Shown here: positions 45,256 to 54,176 of the stretch, one piece after another
Numbering within the stretch: the first letter of the stretch is position 1
Layout of the letters: every line of letters begins with the position of its first letter
NCBI GenBank assembly: GCA_964472525.1
Contig: CAYYLL010000008.1
Coordinates: forward strand, 39,438-103,437
Direction of reading: 5' to 3'
Source: SZUA-37 sp964472525
GTDB lineage: Bacteria > Pseudomonadota > Gammaproteobacteria > UBA6429 > Thiohalophilaceae
DNA length: 64,000 nucleotides
Program-made: the position numbers and the translations under genes
The notes under the pieces: model-generated
Seen by the model: only the letters and a program-made list of their open reading frames with translations
What the model was told of the DNA's origin: nothing
Database searches by the model: none

Positions 45256-46113
45256 TTATTTTTTTGGTTCGAAAATTCTTTTCTTGCCTTTAGTTAACAC
45301 TCCAACATTACTTTGAATAACAGGTGCATGTGCAAGCGCAAGGCTAATCCAAACTGCAATAGAAAAATAAAGTGTCATCCATGGAATTTCTTCGCGCCAT
45401 ACTTGCCAGTCAAAATTTACAATACATTTTAAACTTGCATCCAGCAGACCTTCTACCATTGAAAGGTATTCAACTCCTTTAGATGAATCCATTTGCCAGC
45501 GAGAAAAATACATGGGCACATCAACCCCAACCATAAAAATAATAAAACCAAGGCCATAGGTGATCATAGCTAATAAAAAATATCGTTGATTCCTCTGAAC
45601 ACGAGGCCATATCATAAAAAAGCTAACAACTAATAAAAATGCGCAAACAGTCCAGAGTGATTCTTCTATTACACTGCCAAAATAATCTGTGCTTAACATG
45701 GCATACCATGAAAATCCTTCTGCAACCAAAATGATGGGGATGAGTAACCAAGATACAATAATTGCAGAGTTAACGTTAGTTATTCGTGCCCCTTCATTTA
45801 ATAATATGGCACTCTGAGCGATAAAACATATCTCGGCTACAGTCGCAACAGAACGCCCAACCATCATATTAGAAAACCATGAACCAACCAGACAAATCCG
45901 TTCAAGATCAATTCTTGGTAAAAACGACCGAAAGGCACAACCCATAACATAAAGCCCAGAAAGGACTAAAATTATACGCCGTCCCCTATAAACATCAGGG
46001 GGTAACATGGCCTTACGATACTTAAAAATGGCAGCCGAAAAAAACCAAGCAACAATGTTCAGAATGGAAATTGAACTTAATGAAAACCACCAAATATGTA
46101 CCCCTGTTATCAT
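45256..46113 (-). CDS. polytopic membrane protein of unknown function
   Basis: The 285-residue protein has about seven or eight membrane helices covering nearly all its length, starting at VHIWWFSLSSISILNIVAWF. Tryptophan is frequent, and GYRRG-like loops (YRGRRIILVLSG) fall on the cytoplasmic side. No transporter or enzyme signature was found. It stands alone, with a 365-base gap upstream. Confidence 0.75.
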   Translation of the reverse strand: MITGVHIWWFSLSSISILNIVAWFFSAAIFKYRKAMLPPDVYRGRRIILVLSGLYVMGCAFRSFLPRIDLERICLVGSWFSNMMVGRSVATVAEICFIAQSAILLNEGARITNVNSAIIVSWLLIPIILVAEGFSWYAMLSTDYFGSVIEESLWTVCAFLLVVSFFMIWPRVQRNQRYFLLAMITYGLGFIIFMVGVDVPMYFSRWQMDSSKGVEYLSMVEGLLDASLKCIVNFDWQVWREEIPWMTLYFSIAVWISLALAHAPVIQSNVGVLTKGKKRIFEPKK

Positions 46114-46479
46114 TGTTAAGTTCTAAAATTTACCTTAATAACAGATTTATACATAGCTAACAGTCCTTGTCTTGATGTGGCTAAATACATCTTTACAATA
46201 CTAAAATAATTCGAGTCGCATTAACTCTTAATGATATTCCAAAACAATGACACTTTTATTAAATTCAGGAAAAATATTAAGGACCGTTCCCAACTGTTAA
46301 TAGAATCTTCATTGCTGTGTCATTTACTGTTAATTATTCAGTACCGCTGATTAGCATATTTTATATTGATAATGCAACGATCACACTCAGCAAATATTAG
46401 CTATGGAAAATATAGCAGAGATACCTAACGGAAAAAAGAAATGGTAAATATATTGGAAGTACCATATTTTCTATCTATT
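46114..46479. other. 366-base intergenic region, nothing recognised
   Basis: The stretch is very AT-rich and carries the promoter side of the membrane protein gene and the downstream side of the exported protein gene. No terminator, palindrome or small gene with a ribosome binding site was found. Confidence 0.5.
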
Positions 46480-47559
46480 TTATTTTTCGAAAATAATTTC
46501 TAAACGTAAAATCAATGAAAATTCTGCATTAAAATCATTTATTTTCTGGTATTTAATTTGCGGTATGAGCTCAACAAATAAATAGTCTTTATGGATATTT
46601 TGTCGGTACATTGCACCAATCACATAATACCGGGCAAACATTACAGGTTTACTTAAACTATTAACAGCCACATAGTAAGATACCGCCCGTCTCCTGCTCA
46701 AAGCATGAAACATTGAAAAAGTTTGGCTTAATTCAAAATAATCAGTTTTATTTGTCCAACGTGCAAACGTAGATGCCCGAAATAAAGTATCAGTGCTTAT
46801 TTTTCTATTGAACTCTAAATACGAATCAAATCCGCCCCCTGTTGAATTAAACCAAAAAGGAGTTTCATTCCAATGCACACTCCATTTTTCAAGCTCATAT
46901 CTTCTTTTCAGTCTCAATCGGGTATAAAGCTGAATATTGGAACCTAAATGTAATCCAAGTGAAGGTTTAAACTGCCAACTATTCTCTTTGCCTACTGAAG
47001 TCTGAATTCCTACAAAATAATCTTTGTTTTTAACTGCATTTGCGGGAGTATTCTCTGTTTGCGTCGAGATATCACCCTGTCGTTTATCTGCATCGGTTTC
47101 CACTATAAACTTTAATTTCTTTTTTGTATTTGGCAAACGTAGTTTAAGGCGAATATTACCGGCGTAACGAATATTACCATTTTGGTCTCTCTCAGAATCC
47201 AGTCTCAATCTTAAATAGGTTCCACTTGCATCATAAAAGACCTTATCTTCAGAAAAAAACTCATCCAGACTCTTTGCAAATATTTCTACGCCTGATGAAA
47301 TAGCTTGTTGCGGTTTATCCATAAATGAAAAGAATGATTCGTCCAAACTGGAATTTTTCTGTAATGTCTGTCCATTTGATCGGACACCTCCTTCTGCCTC
47401 AGTAGATAAGTCGCCACTCATATTTTTTGATTTGATATTTGGTGTGGCAGCATTTGATGCAGCAATATCTGATTCAGCCATCGTACTAACAGGTAGCATC
47501 ACAAGGGTCAAAAATAATAGATGATAGAAAAATTTTGCCAACTCTGCATGCGTTATCAT
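46480..47559 (-). CDS. exported, probably beta-barrel protein of unknown function
   Basis: The 359-residue protein has a signal peptide (FFYHLLFLTLVMLPVSTMAE), a low-complexity Ser/Asn-rich stretch, and from about 110 an alternating hydrophobic pattern of amphipathic strands (GTYLRLRLDSERDQNG, IRLKLRLPNTKKKLKFIVET, SNIQLYTRLRLKRRYEL) ending in LILRLEIIFEK with a C-terminal phenylalanine near the end. This suggests an outer-membrane barrel. The substrate or role is unknown. It is divergent from selD, with 77 bases between the starts. Confidence 0.7.
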   Translation of the reverse strand: MITHAELAKFFYHLLFLTLVMLPVSTMAESDIAASNAATPNIKSKNMSGDLSTEAEGGVRSNGQTLQKNSSLDESFFSFMDKPQQAISSGVEIFAKSLDEFFSEDKVFYDASGTYLRLRLDSERDQNGNIRYAGNIRLKLRLPNTKKKLKFIVETDADKRQGDISTQTENTPANAVKNKDYFVGIQTSVGKENSWQFKPSLGLHLGSNIQLYTRLRLKRRYELEKWSVHWNETPFWFNSTGGGFDSYLEFNRKISTDTLFRASTFARWTNKTDYFELSQTFSMFHALSRRRAVSYYVAVNSLSKPVMFARYYVIGAMYRQNIHKDYLFVELIPQIKYQKINDFNAEFSLILRLEIIFEK

Positions 47560-47636
47560 AATTCAGTTTTCTGACCACATATATTTCAATTTAAGCGTAT
47601 AATTGCTTATTTTAACTTAAACAAGATAGCAAACAA

Positions 47637-48689
47637 ATGTCTAAAGTAAAACTAACTGAATACAGCCATGGTGCTGGTTGCGGCTGTAAAATTGCCCCGA
47701 GTGTACTGGAAGAAATTCTTAAAACATCACACACACTCTTTCATGATCCACGTTTACTGGTGGGGAATGAAAGCAAGGACGATGCCGCCGTATATGACAT
47801 GGGTAATGGCTCTTCGGTTATCAGCACCACTGACTTTTTTATGCCAATAGTTGACGACCCTTTTGAATTTGGCCAAATCGCGGCAACCAATGCGATCAGC
47901 GATATTTACGCAATGGGTGGCTCCCCCTTAATGGCCATTGCAATATTTGGCTGGCCAATAAAGAAACTCAGCTCCGAAATTGCCGCACAAGTTATTGAAG
48001 GTGGGCGCCATGCCTGCAAACTAGCCGGTATTGCCTTAGCTGGTGGACACTCTATCGATGCACCTGAACCTATCTTTGGCCTAGCAGTAACAGGTCACGT
48101 AGAAAATAAGCATATAAAACGTAACTGTCTGGCAACTGCTCATTGTGATTTGTTTCTTACCAAACCATTAGGTATTGGTATATTAACCACCGCAGGGAAA
48201 AACAAATGCCTTAAAAACGAACATGCTCGCATAGCCATTGAAACCATGCTACAACTAAATAAAGTGGGGGCTGAGTTCGCCAAACTACCGTATGTAACCG
48301 CAATGACCGATGTAACTGGTTTTGGACTCATGGGGCATCTGAGCGAAATTTGTGAAGGCAGTAGCTTACATGCTGTTGTTGACTATAAAGCTGTCCCTAA
48401 ACTGGCTGAAGTTGAAAACTATATCTCATTAGGTTGCTCCCCCGGTGGAGCACAGCGTAACTTTGACAGTTACGGGCATCACTTAAGTGATATGACCGAC
48501 ATGCAGAAGAAAATACTCTGCGATCCACAAACATCAGGCGGTTTGTTAGTAGCCGTTGAAAAAGGCCACACAGACGATTTTATAACATTCGCTAAAACTC
48601 TTTATTTCGATTTAAAACCATTGGGTGAATTAGTTAAAGTACCTGAATCAACTCAAGTAAAGCCATCAACATTAATAACCATAATATAA
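47637..48689 (+). CDS. selD: selenophosphate synthetase
   Basis: The 350-residue enzyme makes selenophosphate from selenide and ATP. The active-site loop is HGAGCGCKI with Cys15, Cys17 and Lys18; the catalytic position is Cys, not selenocysteine. DDAAVYD, TDFFMPIVDDPFEFGQIAA, NAISDIYAMGG and GGHSIDAPEPIFGLAVTG are family motifs. It is five bases upstream of mnmH, so its selenophosphate most likely serves tRNA selenation. No selA or selB is in the window. Confidence 0.96.
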   Translation: MSKVKLTEYSHGAGCGCKIAPSVLEEILKTSHTLFHDPRLLVGNESKDDAAVYDMGNGSSVISTTDFFMPIVDDPFEFGQIAATNAISDIYAMGGSPLMAIAIFGWPIKKLSSEIAAQVIEGGRHACKLAGIALAGGHSIDAPEPIFGLAVTGHVENKHIKRNCLATAHCDLFLTKPLGIGILTTAGKNKCLKNEHARIAIETMLQLNKVGAEFAKLPYVTAMTDVTGFGLMGHLSEICEGSSLHAVVDYKAVPKLAEVENYISLGCSPGGAQRNFDSYGHHLSDMTDMQKKILCDPQTSGGLLVAVEKGHTDDFITFAKTLYFDLKPLGELVKVPESTQVKPSTLITII

Positions 48690-48694
48690 ACGGT

Positions 48695-49816
48695 ATGTCT
48701 CTCACAAGTACAATTGAGTTCCCACAAATAGATGACTATCGTTCATTATTTTTAAATAATGTTCCCTTGCTCGATGTACGTGCGCAGGTAGAATTCAATC
48801 AGGGCGCATTTCCTTTTACTCAAAACATTCCATTAATGAATAACCAGCAACGTACCGATATTGGTACGCGCTATAAAAATCTTGGTCAGGATGAAGCTAT
48901 TAAACTCGGCCATCAACTGGTAACCGGCCAACTGAAATCTGAACGCATTGATCGTTGGGTGAATTTTTTTGAACAACATTCACATGGTATACTTTATTGT
49001 TTTCGTGGTGGTATGCGTTCAAAAATATCCCAGCAATGGATTTATGAACGAACAGGTATTATTTACCCCCGAATACAAGGTGGCTACAAAGCCATGCGTC
49101 GTTTTTTAATTGATGGACTCGAAATATCCACGCAACGCATCAACCCTATCATTTTAAGTGGCCGAACAGGAATAGGCAAAACACGGCTATTAAAAACCAT
49201 AAAACAGAAAATAGATCTTGAAGGACTGTTTTATCATCGCGGTTCGGTTTTCGGCAAACACGTTACCCCACAACCAACCCAAATTAACATTGAAAATACC
49301 TTATCCATTGAACTACTTAAACACCTCCATCAAGGTCATACACAAATTGTACTGGAGGACGAAGGCAGCAATATAGGTTCACGAAGAATGCCAGAATGCC
49401 TTGTCAAAAAAATGCAGCAATCCCCTATTGTTTTACTGGAAGCCAGTATGGAAGAGCGTATTAATATCACCTATCAGGAATATATCATCAAAGATCTTGC
49501 CGAACATCAATCGTTTTATGGCGAAGAACAAGGCTTTCAACTTTGGACGGAACAATTAGAAAATTCTATCGATAAAATTCAACGCCGACTCGGTGGCCTT
49601 CGCCACAAAGCACTTAAAACACTATTAACCCATGCGGTTCAACAACAAATAACAGGCAATACAGAAGCCCATAAAGAGTGGATTAAAGTCTTGCTCGTTG
49701 ATTATTATGACCCAATGTACGACTATCAGCTTAGTAAAAAACAACAACGAGTAGTCTTCAAAGGAATACAACATGAAATCCTTGATTATTTAGCAACAAA
49801 ATACCAAATAAGCTAA
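48695..49816 (+). CDS. mnmH: tRNA 2-selenouridine synthase
   Basis: The 373-residue enzyme (SelU) has a rhodanese domain with the catalytic cysteine 102 in YCFRGGMRSK and a P-loop domain with LSGRTGIGKTRLL (about 149-161). It replaces sulfur with selenium in the wobble 2-thiouridine of tRNAs for Lys, Glu and Gln through a geranylated intermediate. LDVRAQVEFNQGAFP and GGLRHKALK are further family marks. The selD-mnmH pair is a common bacterial arrangement. Confidence 0.95.
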   Translation: MSLTSTIEFPQIDDYRSLFLNNVPLLDVRAQVEFNQGAFPFTQNIPLMNNQQRTDIGTRYKNLGQDEAIKLGHQLVTGQLKSERIDRWVNFFEQHSHGILYCFRGGMRSKISQQWIYERTGIIYPRIQGGYKAMRRFLIDGLEISTQRINPIILSGRTGIGKTRLLKTIKQKIDLEGLFYHRGSVFGKHVTPQPTQINIENTLSIELLKHLHQGHTQIVLEDEGSNIGSRRMPECLVKKMQQSPIVLLEASMEERINITYQEYIIKDLAEHQSFYGEEQGFQLWTEQLENSIDKIQRRLGGLRHKALKTLLTHAVQQQITGNTEAHKEWIKVLLVDYYDPMYDYQLSKKQQRVVFKGIQHEILDYLATKYQIS

Positions 49817-49926
49817 GTTACTGCTTTACCTTTAATTTTCAGTGCAATGAGATAATATGTTATTTCTTACTTAGCCGAACATAATTACTGGCTAACCCTA
49901 ACCAGATTCATCCCTGATAATTACCT

Positions 49927-50202
49927 TTAGTCCTCTGGTGGTGGCTTCTTACCTAAATTTTTAACCAGTATGTTAATTAATACAACAACAATAAATATAA
50001 TTCCAATAAGTGACAATGATGTAAGAAAGAGAGTACGCCCCGGTGTTACCTCGGTAATAGGAAGTACCGCAACAATAGTCATGATCAGGAAAAAACTGCA
50101 TATAGCTGCGACCGAAAAAATACGACTTAGGCTATCTTTTATTCTAAGTACAAGCGTCATGGAAATAATAAAAGATAACAACAATATATAACCAATCTGC
50201 AT
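49927..50202 (-). CDS. small three-helix membrane protein, unknown
   Basis: The start at 50202 (MQIGYILLLSFIISMTLVLR) is preferred because AGGTGG lies five bases upstream; the frame from 50229 is less likely. The protein of 91 residues has three membrane helices and a short tail KNLGKKPPPED. No family is recognised. It lies alone between mnmH and the protease gene. Confidence 0.65.
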   Translation of the reverse strand: MQIGYILLLSFIISMTLVLRIKDSLSRIFSVAAICSFFLIMTIVAVLPITEVTPGRTLFLTSLSLIGIIFIVVVLINILVKNLGKKPPPED

Positions 50203-50684
50203 GTTCCACCTGACACATTTAAATAGCATTATTTAAAATAAATCTACAAATGCAAATATCGGATTTAAACAAATACCTGAACTAAAGATAAAATCACGCA
50301 ATAAGCCATGTATTAAGAACTATAGCGGCAAAAATATGACTATATTTAGGTGGAATATTAATAAGGCGTGACAAATCCCGATAACTCACATTTACCCCCC
50401 CCTGGCGGGTTGAGATCCAACATGCCCCACACCAGAACATCAAATAAACTGAATCACTTCCCAACTATTAATCTTCAACAAAAAGACACTAAAGAACACC
50501 TACCTCCTTTAATCTGCCTCTTTTAAATTAATTAGTTAATAATTAACATTAAAAACCTATATTTACTCATTTTTATCAAACTACAAAAGTACTTAAATAA
50601 TGATGATTCAAGATTAATAGCAAAATTATTTAGAACCTATTAACTCATAGTTTTTTTTGGGAATGTAATATAAGGAGCTATATT
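50203..50684. other. intergenic region of about 480 bases
   Basis: The stretch is AT-rich except for a short G/C island (CCCCCCCTGGCGGG near 50395-50408). The latter half should carry the promoter of the protease gene. No clear small gene or structured RNA was identified. Confidence 0.45.
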
Positions 50685-52046
50685 ATGATAGATTACTTTT
50701 TAGTTAAGTTGAGGATAAATAAATTCATTTATTTATCTCTAATGTTTATATTAGTGAACATGAATGTATTTGCAGGGGTTGGCTCAAGTCAATCCAGTTT
50801 AACTGGTAATCAGCTAGATACAAATACAGCAACAAGCAATGCGACCGTTTGGGTAGGTGGCTGTACTGGCACTTTGATCAAACCAGATATGATTGTAACA
50901 GCAGGCCATTGTATCAACCGGGCCCGAGCTTCATCATTTTATACTAGTAATGTTTGGTATCCAGTATCAAACCTTGTAAATACAAGATGGAATGATATCA
51001 GGTTTGGTGCAGATAAAAATGCGCCCATTTTAAGAGCCACTGCAACACATTTTGCAATTCTAAATGGCTTGGATATTGGTTTGTTTTTACTATCTGCACC
51101 GGTTAATCGAAGAATAGCAATTCCAGTACCTGTTGTTCTAGATACTCGTGGTATTAATTGGTCCCGACAACGCTTTAAACAGGCAGGCTGGGGGCTTACA
51201 TCCGCATCCGGAATTACTCAGCCAAGATTTAGAAGGATGGCCTCTGCAACATTTAGTCAATGGCCATGTAATACTAATGGTGGCGTGCGTGACGCAATGT
51301 TTTGTGCCACGGGACAAACAGTACTATCCGGAGACTCAGGAGGGCCATTATATTGGATTGATCGTAATGGTCGACCACGATTAGTTGGTGTTGCACAGGG
51401 GAACTTTCGAAATGGTGGTCGATATACACCAACATTTATTACGGCTGGAGCAATTGATAGAGTAGCTGGCAGGAATATTAGCTTACCCGATAATGTAAGA
51501 TTTTTAAGCTGGAATTTAAAAAATAGTCGGTGTTCGTTAATTAAATATAGCGAACGGATATTATTATCAGATTTTGCTCGCTTAGTTCGATGGTTTAGTC
51601 CTCGGCGTAATGATAATTTGTTAACAACTGAAGCTACATGGCAGGGCTGTAGAGGCGATATCAGAAGCCCAGGTTATCAATTTTCAAAAGTTGAAGGTAA
51701 AATATTTCATCCAAATAATCGCTCACGTCCACGTGATACTATACCATTATATAAATGGTATAGTCCAAGTCGTTCAGATAGCTGGGCAACAACTTTACAT
51801 GCTGATGTAGGAGCTCGAAGAGGAGATTTATCACCGGGTTATAGACATGTTTCTCTTTTAGGTTATATTTATCCACCTAATCATCGTCCTATTAGAGATA
51901 ACATGGTGCCTTTGTACAGGTGGTATAGCAATGGCCGAAAAGATAACTTTACGACCACCTTACATTCCTCTGTAGCTGAACGCAGGGGGCGCCTGGAACC
52001 AGGTTATAGATTTACTCGTCTTGAAGGCTATATTCTTAGAGAGTAG
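50685..52046 (+). CDS. secreted trypsin-like serine protease with three C-terminal repeats
   Basis: The 453-residue protein has a signal peptide ending near VFA (residue 30), then a chymotrypsin-fold domain with triad His75 (TAGHC), Asp130 (LDIGLF) and Ser218 (GDSGGPL). From about 305 three repeats of about 52 residues follow, each with a W(Y/F)S...D..TT core (VRWFSPRRNDNLLTT, YKWYSPSRSDSWATT, YRWYSNGRKDNFTTT), a PGY and a GYI; these resemble DUF5648-type lectin-like repeats. It is likely a secreted protease that binds glycans or cell surfaces. TAAGGAG is a strong ribosome binding site. Confidence 0.87.
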   Translation: MIDYFLVKLRINKFIYLSLMFILVNMNVFAGVGSSQSSLTGNQLDTNTATSNATVWVGGCTGTLIKPDMIVTAGHCINRARASSFYTSNVWYPVSNLVNTRWNDIRFGADKNAPILRATATHFAILNGLDIGLFLLSAPVNRRIAIPVPVVLDTRGINWSRQRFKQAGWGLTSASGITQPRFRRMASATFSQWPCNTNGGVRDAMFCATGQTVLSGDSGGPLYWIDRNGRPRLVGVAQGNFRNGGRYTPTFITAGAIDRVAGRNISLPDNVRFLSWNLKNSRCSLIKYSERILLSDFARLVRWFSPRRNDNLLTTEATWQGCRGDIRSPGYQFSKVEGKIFHPNNRSRPRDTIPLYKWYSPSRSDSWATTLHADVGARRGDLSPGYRHVSLLGYIYPPNHRPIRDNMVPLYRWYSNGRKDNFTTTLHSSVAERRGRLEPGYRFTRLEGYILRE

Positions 52047-52063
52047 AAGTTACAAATAGATTA

Positions 52064-52103
52064 CCAGGTCAGAGAGCAATTGCTCTCTGACCCCCTGGTT
52101 TTT
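52064..52103. terminator. perfect palindrome, terminator or REP-like element
   Basis: GGTCAGAGAGCAA and TTGCTCTCTGACC form a perfect 26-base palindrome, with CCA and TGG at the flanks and five T residues after it. It is a good terminator for the protease gene. Its core (GGTCAGAG...CTCTGACC) also resembles repeated extragenic palindromes linked to REP-type transposases; no second copy was noticed in the window. Confidence 0.75.
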
Positions 52104-52187
52104 AATCCGTTATCACCGTTCCCTCTTATTTTGAATTAAAAAGATGACCTCCACCCTGAATATTAAAATATGAATTTTGACAGAAAT

Positions 52188-52871
52188 TCACTTGTTTTTC
52201 AGTCTTGCTAACACACCCTGTACGATAAAATCACATCGATGCCCCGCAAATTCGAAGGCACTAAGACCCGCATCCTCTATCTGTTTTTCTAATATTTTTT
52301 GTAAGCGATTTTTTGCACGCAAGTAACGAGTTTTAATAACATCGTCACTTACGCCTAATGAATCAGCTGTTTCAGATGTACTTAGTTGTTGTACTGCGCG
52401 CATAACATATACACACCGATAGTCCATGGGTAATAAATCTATCGCGTCCTCTAATAATTTCTGAGTTTGCTGCCCCGATAGATATTCCATCGGTTGTGGC
52501 TCTGGCGATGTTATATCCATGTTTAGTTTCTCGCTATCATCTGAAATGTACACGATACGGCTTGATTTACGTATTCGCATCATCGATTCATTACTTACAA
52601 TACGTGACAGCCAACCAGCAAATCCATCAGGCCCCTTGAACTGATGAAGTTGATAAAACGCTTTGACATAACTGTCCTGCACGACATCCATAGCTTCATC
52701 ATCATCACGCAAAAAACTACGCGCCAGTCGATATAATCGTTGATTATGGCGCCGCATAATCAACTCAAAAGTATCAATATCACCGTCTCTTATTCTTTCA
52801 ACCAGTTCACTGTCAGTCGCGGTACAGGTTAATTTGTTTAGTGTTGTTTTATAGTGCTGTTCTGTAATCAT
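52188..52871 (-). CDS. ECF-type RNA polymerase sigma factor
   Basis: The 227-residue protein has region 2 (RLYRLARSFLRDDDEAMDVV, DSYVKAFYQLHQFKGPDGFA) and region 4 (LPMDYRCVYVMRAVQQLSTS, ETADSLGVSDDVIKTRYLRA). No anti-sigma factor gene is adjacent; the operon partners are a cytochrome c and a ferritin-like protein. It ends the operon, nine bases after the cytochrome c gene. The signal that activates it is unknown, perhaps oxidative or metal stress in view of its neighbours. Confidence 0.92.
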   Translation of the reverse strand: MITEQHYKTTLNKLTCTATDSELVERIRDGDIDTFELIMRRHNQRLYRLARSFLRDDDEAMDVVQDSYVKAFYQLHQFKGPDGFAGWLSRIVSNESMMRIRKSSRIVYISDDSEKLNMDITSPEPQPMEYLSGQQTQKLLEDAIDLLPMDYRCVYVMRAVQQLSTSETADSLGVSDDVIKTRYLRAKNRLQKILEKQIEDAGLSAFEFAGHRCDFIVQGVLARLKNK

Positions 52872-52880
52872 AATATGAGG

Positions 52881-53276
52881 TTACCTGCATAAAGAGTTCT
52901 TTTCTGTAAGTGTTCCCAAATAGGCTATCAACTGCATCCGTTTTCTTTTCGACTGTATTCCCGAAAAACCCATACTAGTGCCGGGAACCATATCAAGCGG
53001 CGCTTTCAAAAACTCATCTAACGCTGCTTTCGTCCAAATAATGCCTGATGCTCTCAAGGCCGGTGTATAAACAAAGTCCGTTTCACTGCCTGCCTTGCGT
53101 CCCAATAAACCACAATGTTTAGGTCCTGTACGATGGTATGCCGGTGAATGGCAGCCACTGCATTGTGTGTATAAATTCTCGCCAATGGCAAGATCTGCCT
53201 TACTCTCAGAGTAAGTCACACTCTGGTTACCGAATGTACCGATAACCAGAATGATTAATTGACAATAATGTCTCAT
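52881..53276 (-). CDS. class I periplasmic cytochrome c
   Basis: The 131-residue protein has a signal peptide, a haem motif CSGCH in LYTQCSGCHSPAYHRTGPKH and a likely Met ligand in GTSMGFSGI. The size and spacing are those of small class I cytochromes. It is the middle gene of the ferritin-like/cytochrome c/ECF operon and may carry electrons to or from that system. Confidence 0.9.
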   Translation of the reverse strand: MRHYCQLIILVIGTFGNQSVTYSESKADLAIGENLYTQCSGCHSPAYHRTGPKHCGLLGRKAGSETDFVYTPALRASGIIWTKAALDEFLKAPLDMVPGTSMGFSGIQSKRKRMQLIAYLGTLTEKNSLCR

Positions 53277-53282
53277 TTTAGT

Positions 53283-53864
53283 TTATGAGAAAAATGCGCC
53301 TGGGACGGGATCAAGCCTCAGCGCTTGACGTAATATTGCCCAATGCATGGCCTCATCCGCTAAAATACTCGCCGCTGCTTTGGCAAGGTCGCTATTATCA
53401 AACAAAGGAATCGCACCTGCATACGCACTCACTGCACCACGCTCCAGGCCTGCTGCAAACGTCAACACATCTCTTTCTCTTTTTAACTGGCTAACCGGAA
53501 AGTTATATTTATGTTTAGCATCAACGGCTTCCCCGCCAAGCTTGCGTACCGTACTCGCAAGTACCTCAATATGTTCTTTATGGTGCCCCTGAAATTTAAC
53601 AGCCACTTTTAATACACCCGCACTCAGTAAGCCACTTTCAGCACCGAGCTGATATGCTGCAACGGCTTCATGTTCCGCTGCAATAGCGGTATTTAGTATT
53701 CGTACATCTTTTTCCATATCATTACTATTTGGCATTTTATTGGCACATGCGGTACTTATTCCACCCATTAAAGCAACTGCGGTTCCGGAAAGCGCTAGTT
53801 TACCACCTGCACTCAAAAATCCACGTCGTTCTAAATTGTTGGTTATTTCCTGATTATTACTCAT
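53283..53864 (-). CDS. ferritin-like domain protein with Tat lipoprotein-like signal
   Basis: The start at 53864 (MSNNQEITNNLERRGFLSAG) is preferred because GGAG lies eight bases upstream; the in-frame ATG at 53876 lacks one. The twin-arginine signal ERRGFLSAGGKLALSGTAVA ends at STACANK, so a lipidated cysteine is possible. The mature part is a four-helix ferritin-like domain with iron-ligand candidates AAEHEAV, GHHKEH, GLERGAV and DEAMHW, about 195 residues in all. It may be a di-iron storage or peroxide-scavenging protein. First gene of its operon. Confidence 0.85.
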   Translation of the reverse strand: MSNNQEITNNLERRGFLSAGGKLALSGTAVALMGGISTACANKMPNSNDMEKDVRILNTAIAAEHEAVAAYQLGAESGLLSAGVLKVAVKFQGHHKEHIEVLASTVRKLGGEAVDAKHKYNFPVSQLKRERDVLTFAAGLERGAVSAYAGAIPLFDNSDLAKAAASILADEAMHWAILRQALRLDPVPGAFFS

Positions 53865-54109
53865 TATGTTCTCCATCTTTTAAGTTTCATTTAATTTTGT
53901 TTGTCGTACTAATAAAGATGCATAAAACTTAAAAAAGTGACAATTAAATGGGACATTATTTGTTTATACCTCGTATCTAAAAAATGACTGACGTAATTAA
54001 TTGCCTCCTGAACCCACTTATTTTATTAATTCACATTATTTTTGGTAATAATTACAATTACCCTATCTCTCCTTTTTATTTCTTTAGACTGAGTCTATTC
54101 TTTAAAAAC

Positions 54110-54127
54110 TTTCATCTGCAGATGAAA
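54110..54127. promoter_or_regulatory. 18-base perfect palindrome upstream of haem peroxidase
   Basis: TTTCATCTGCAGATGAAA is a perfect palindrome 50 bases before the peroxidase start, and AGACTGAGTCT, another inverted repeat, lies about 20 bases further upstream. The pair is a candidate regulator binding region. No cognate regulator gene is adjacent. Confidence 0.5.
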
Positions 54128-54176
54128 ATTTAAAAAATAATGAACCTGATATTTATTAAACACATGGAGAACTCAA

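Noticed and set aside
47680..47690. Selenocysteine codon in selD
   Set aside because: The catalytic position in GAGCGCK is a TGT/TGC cysteine codon; no in-frame TGA occurs.
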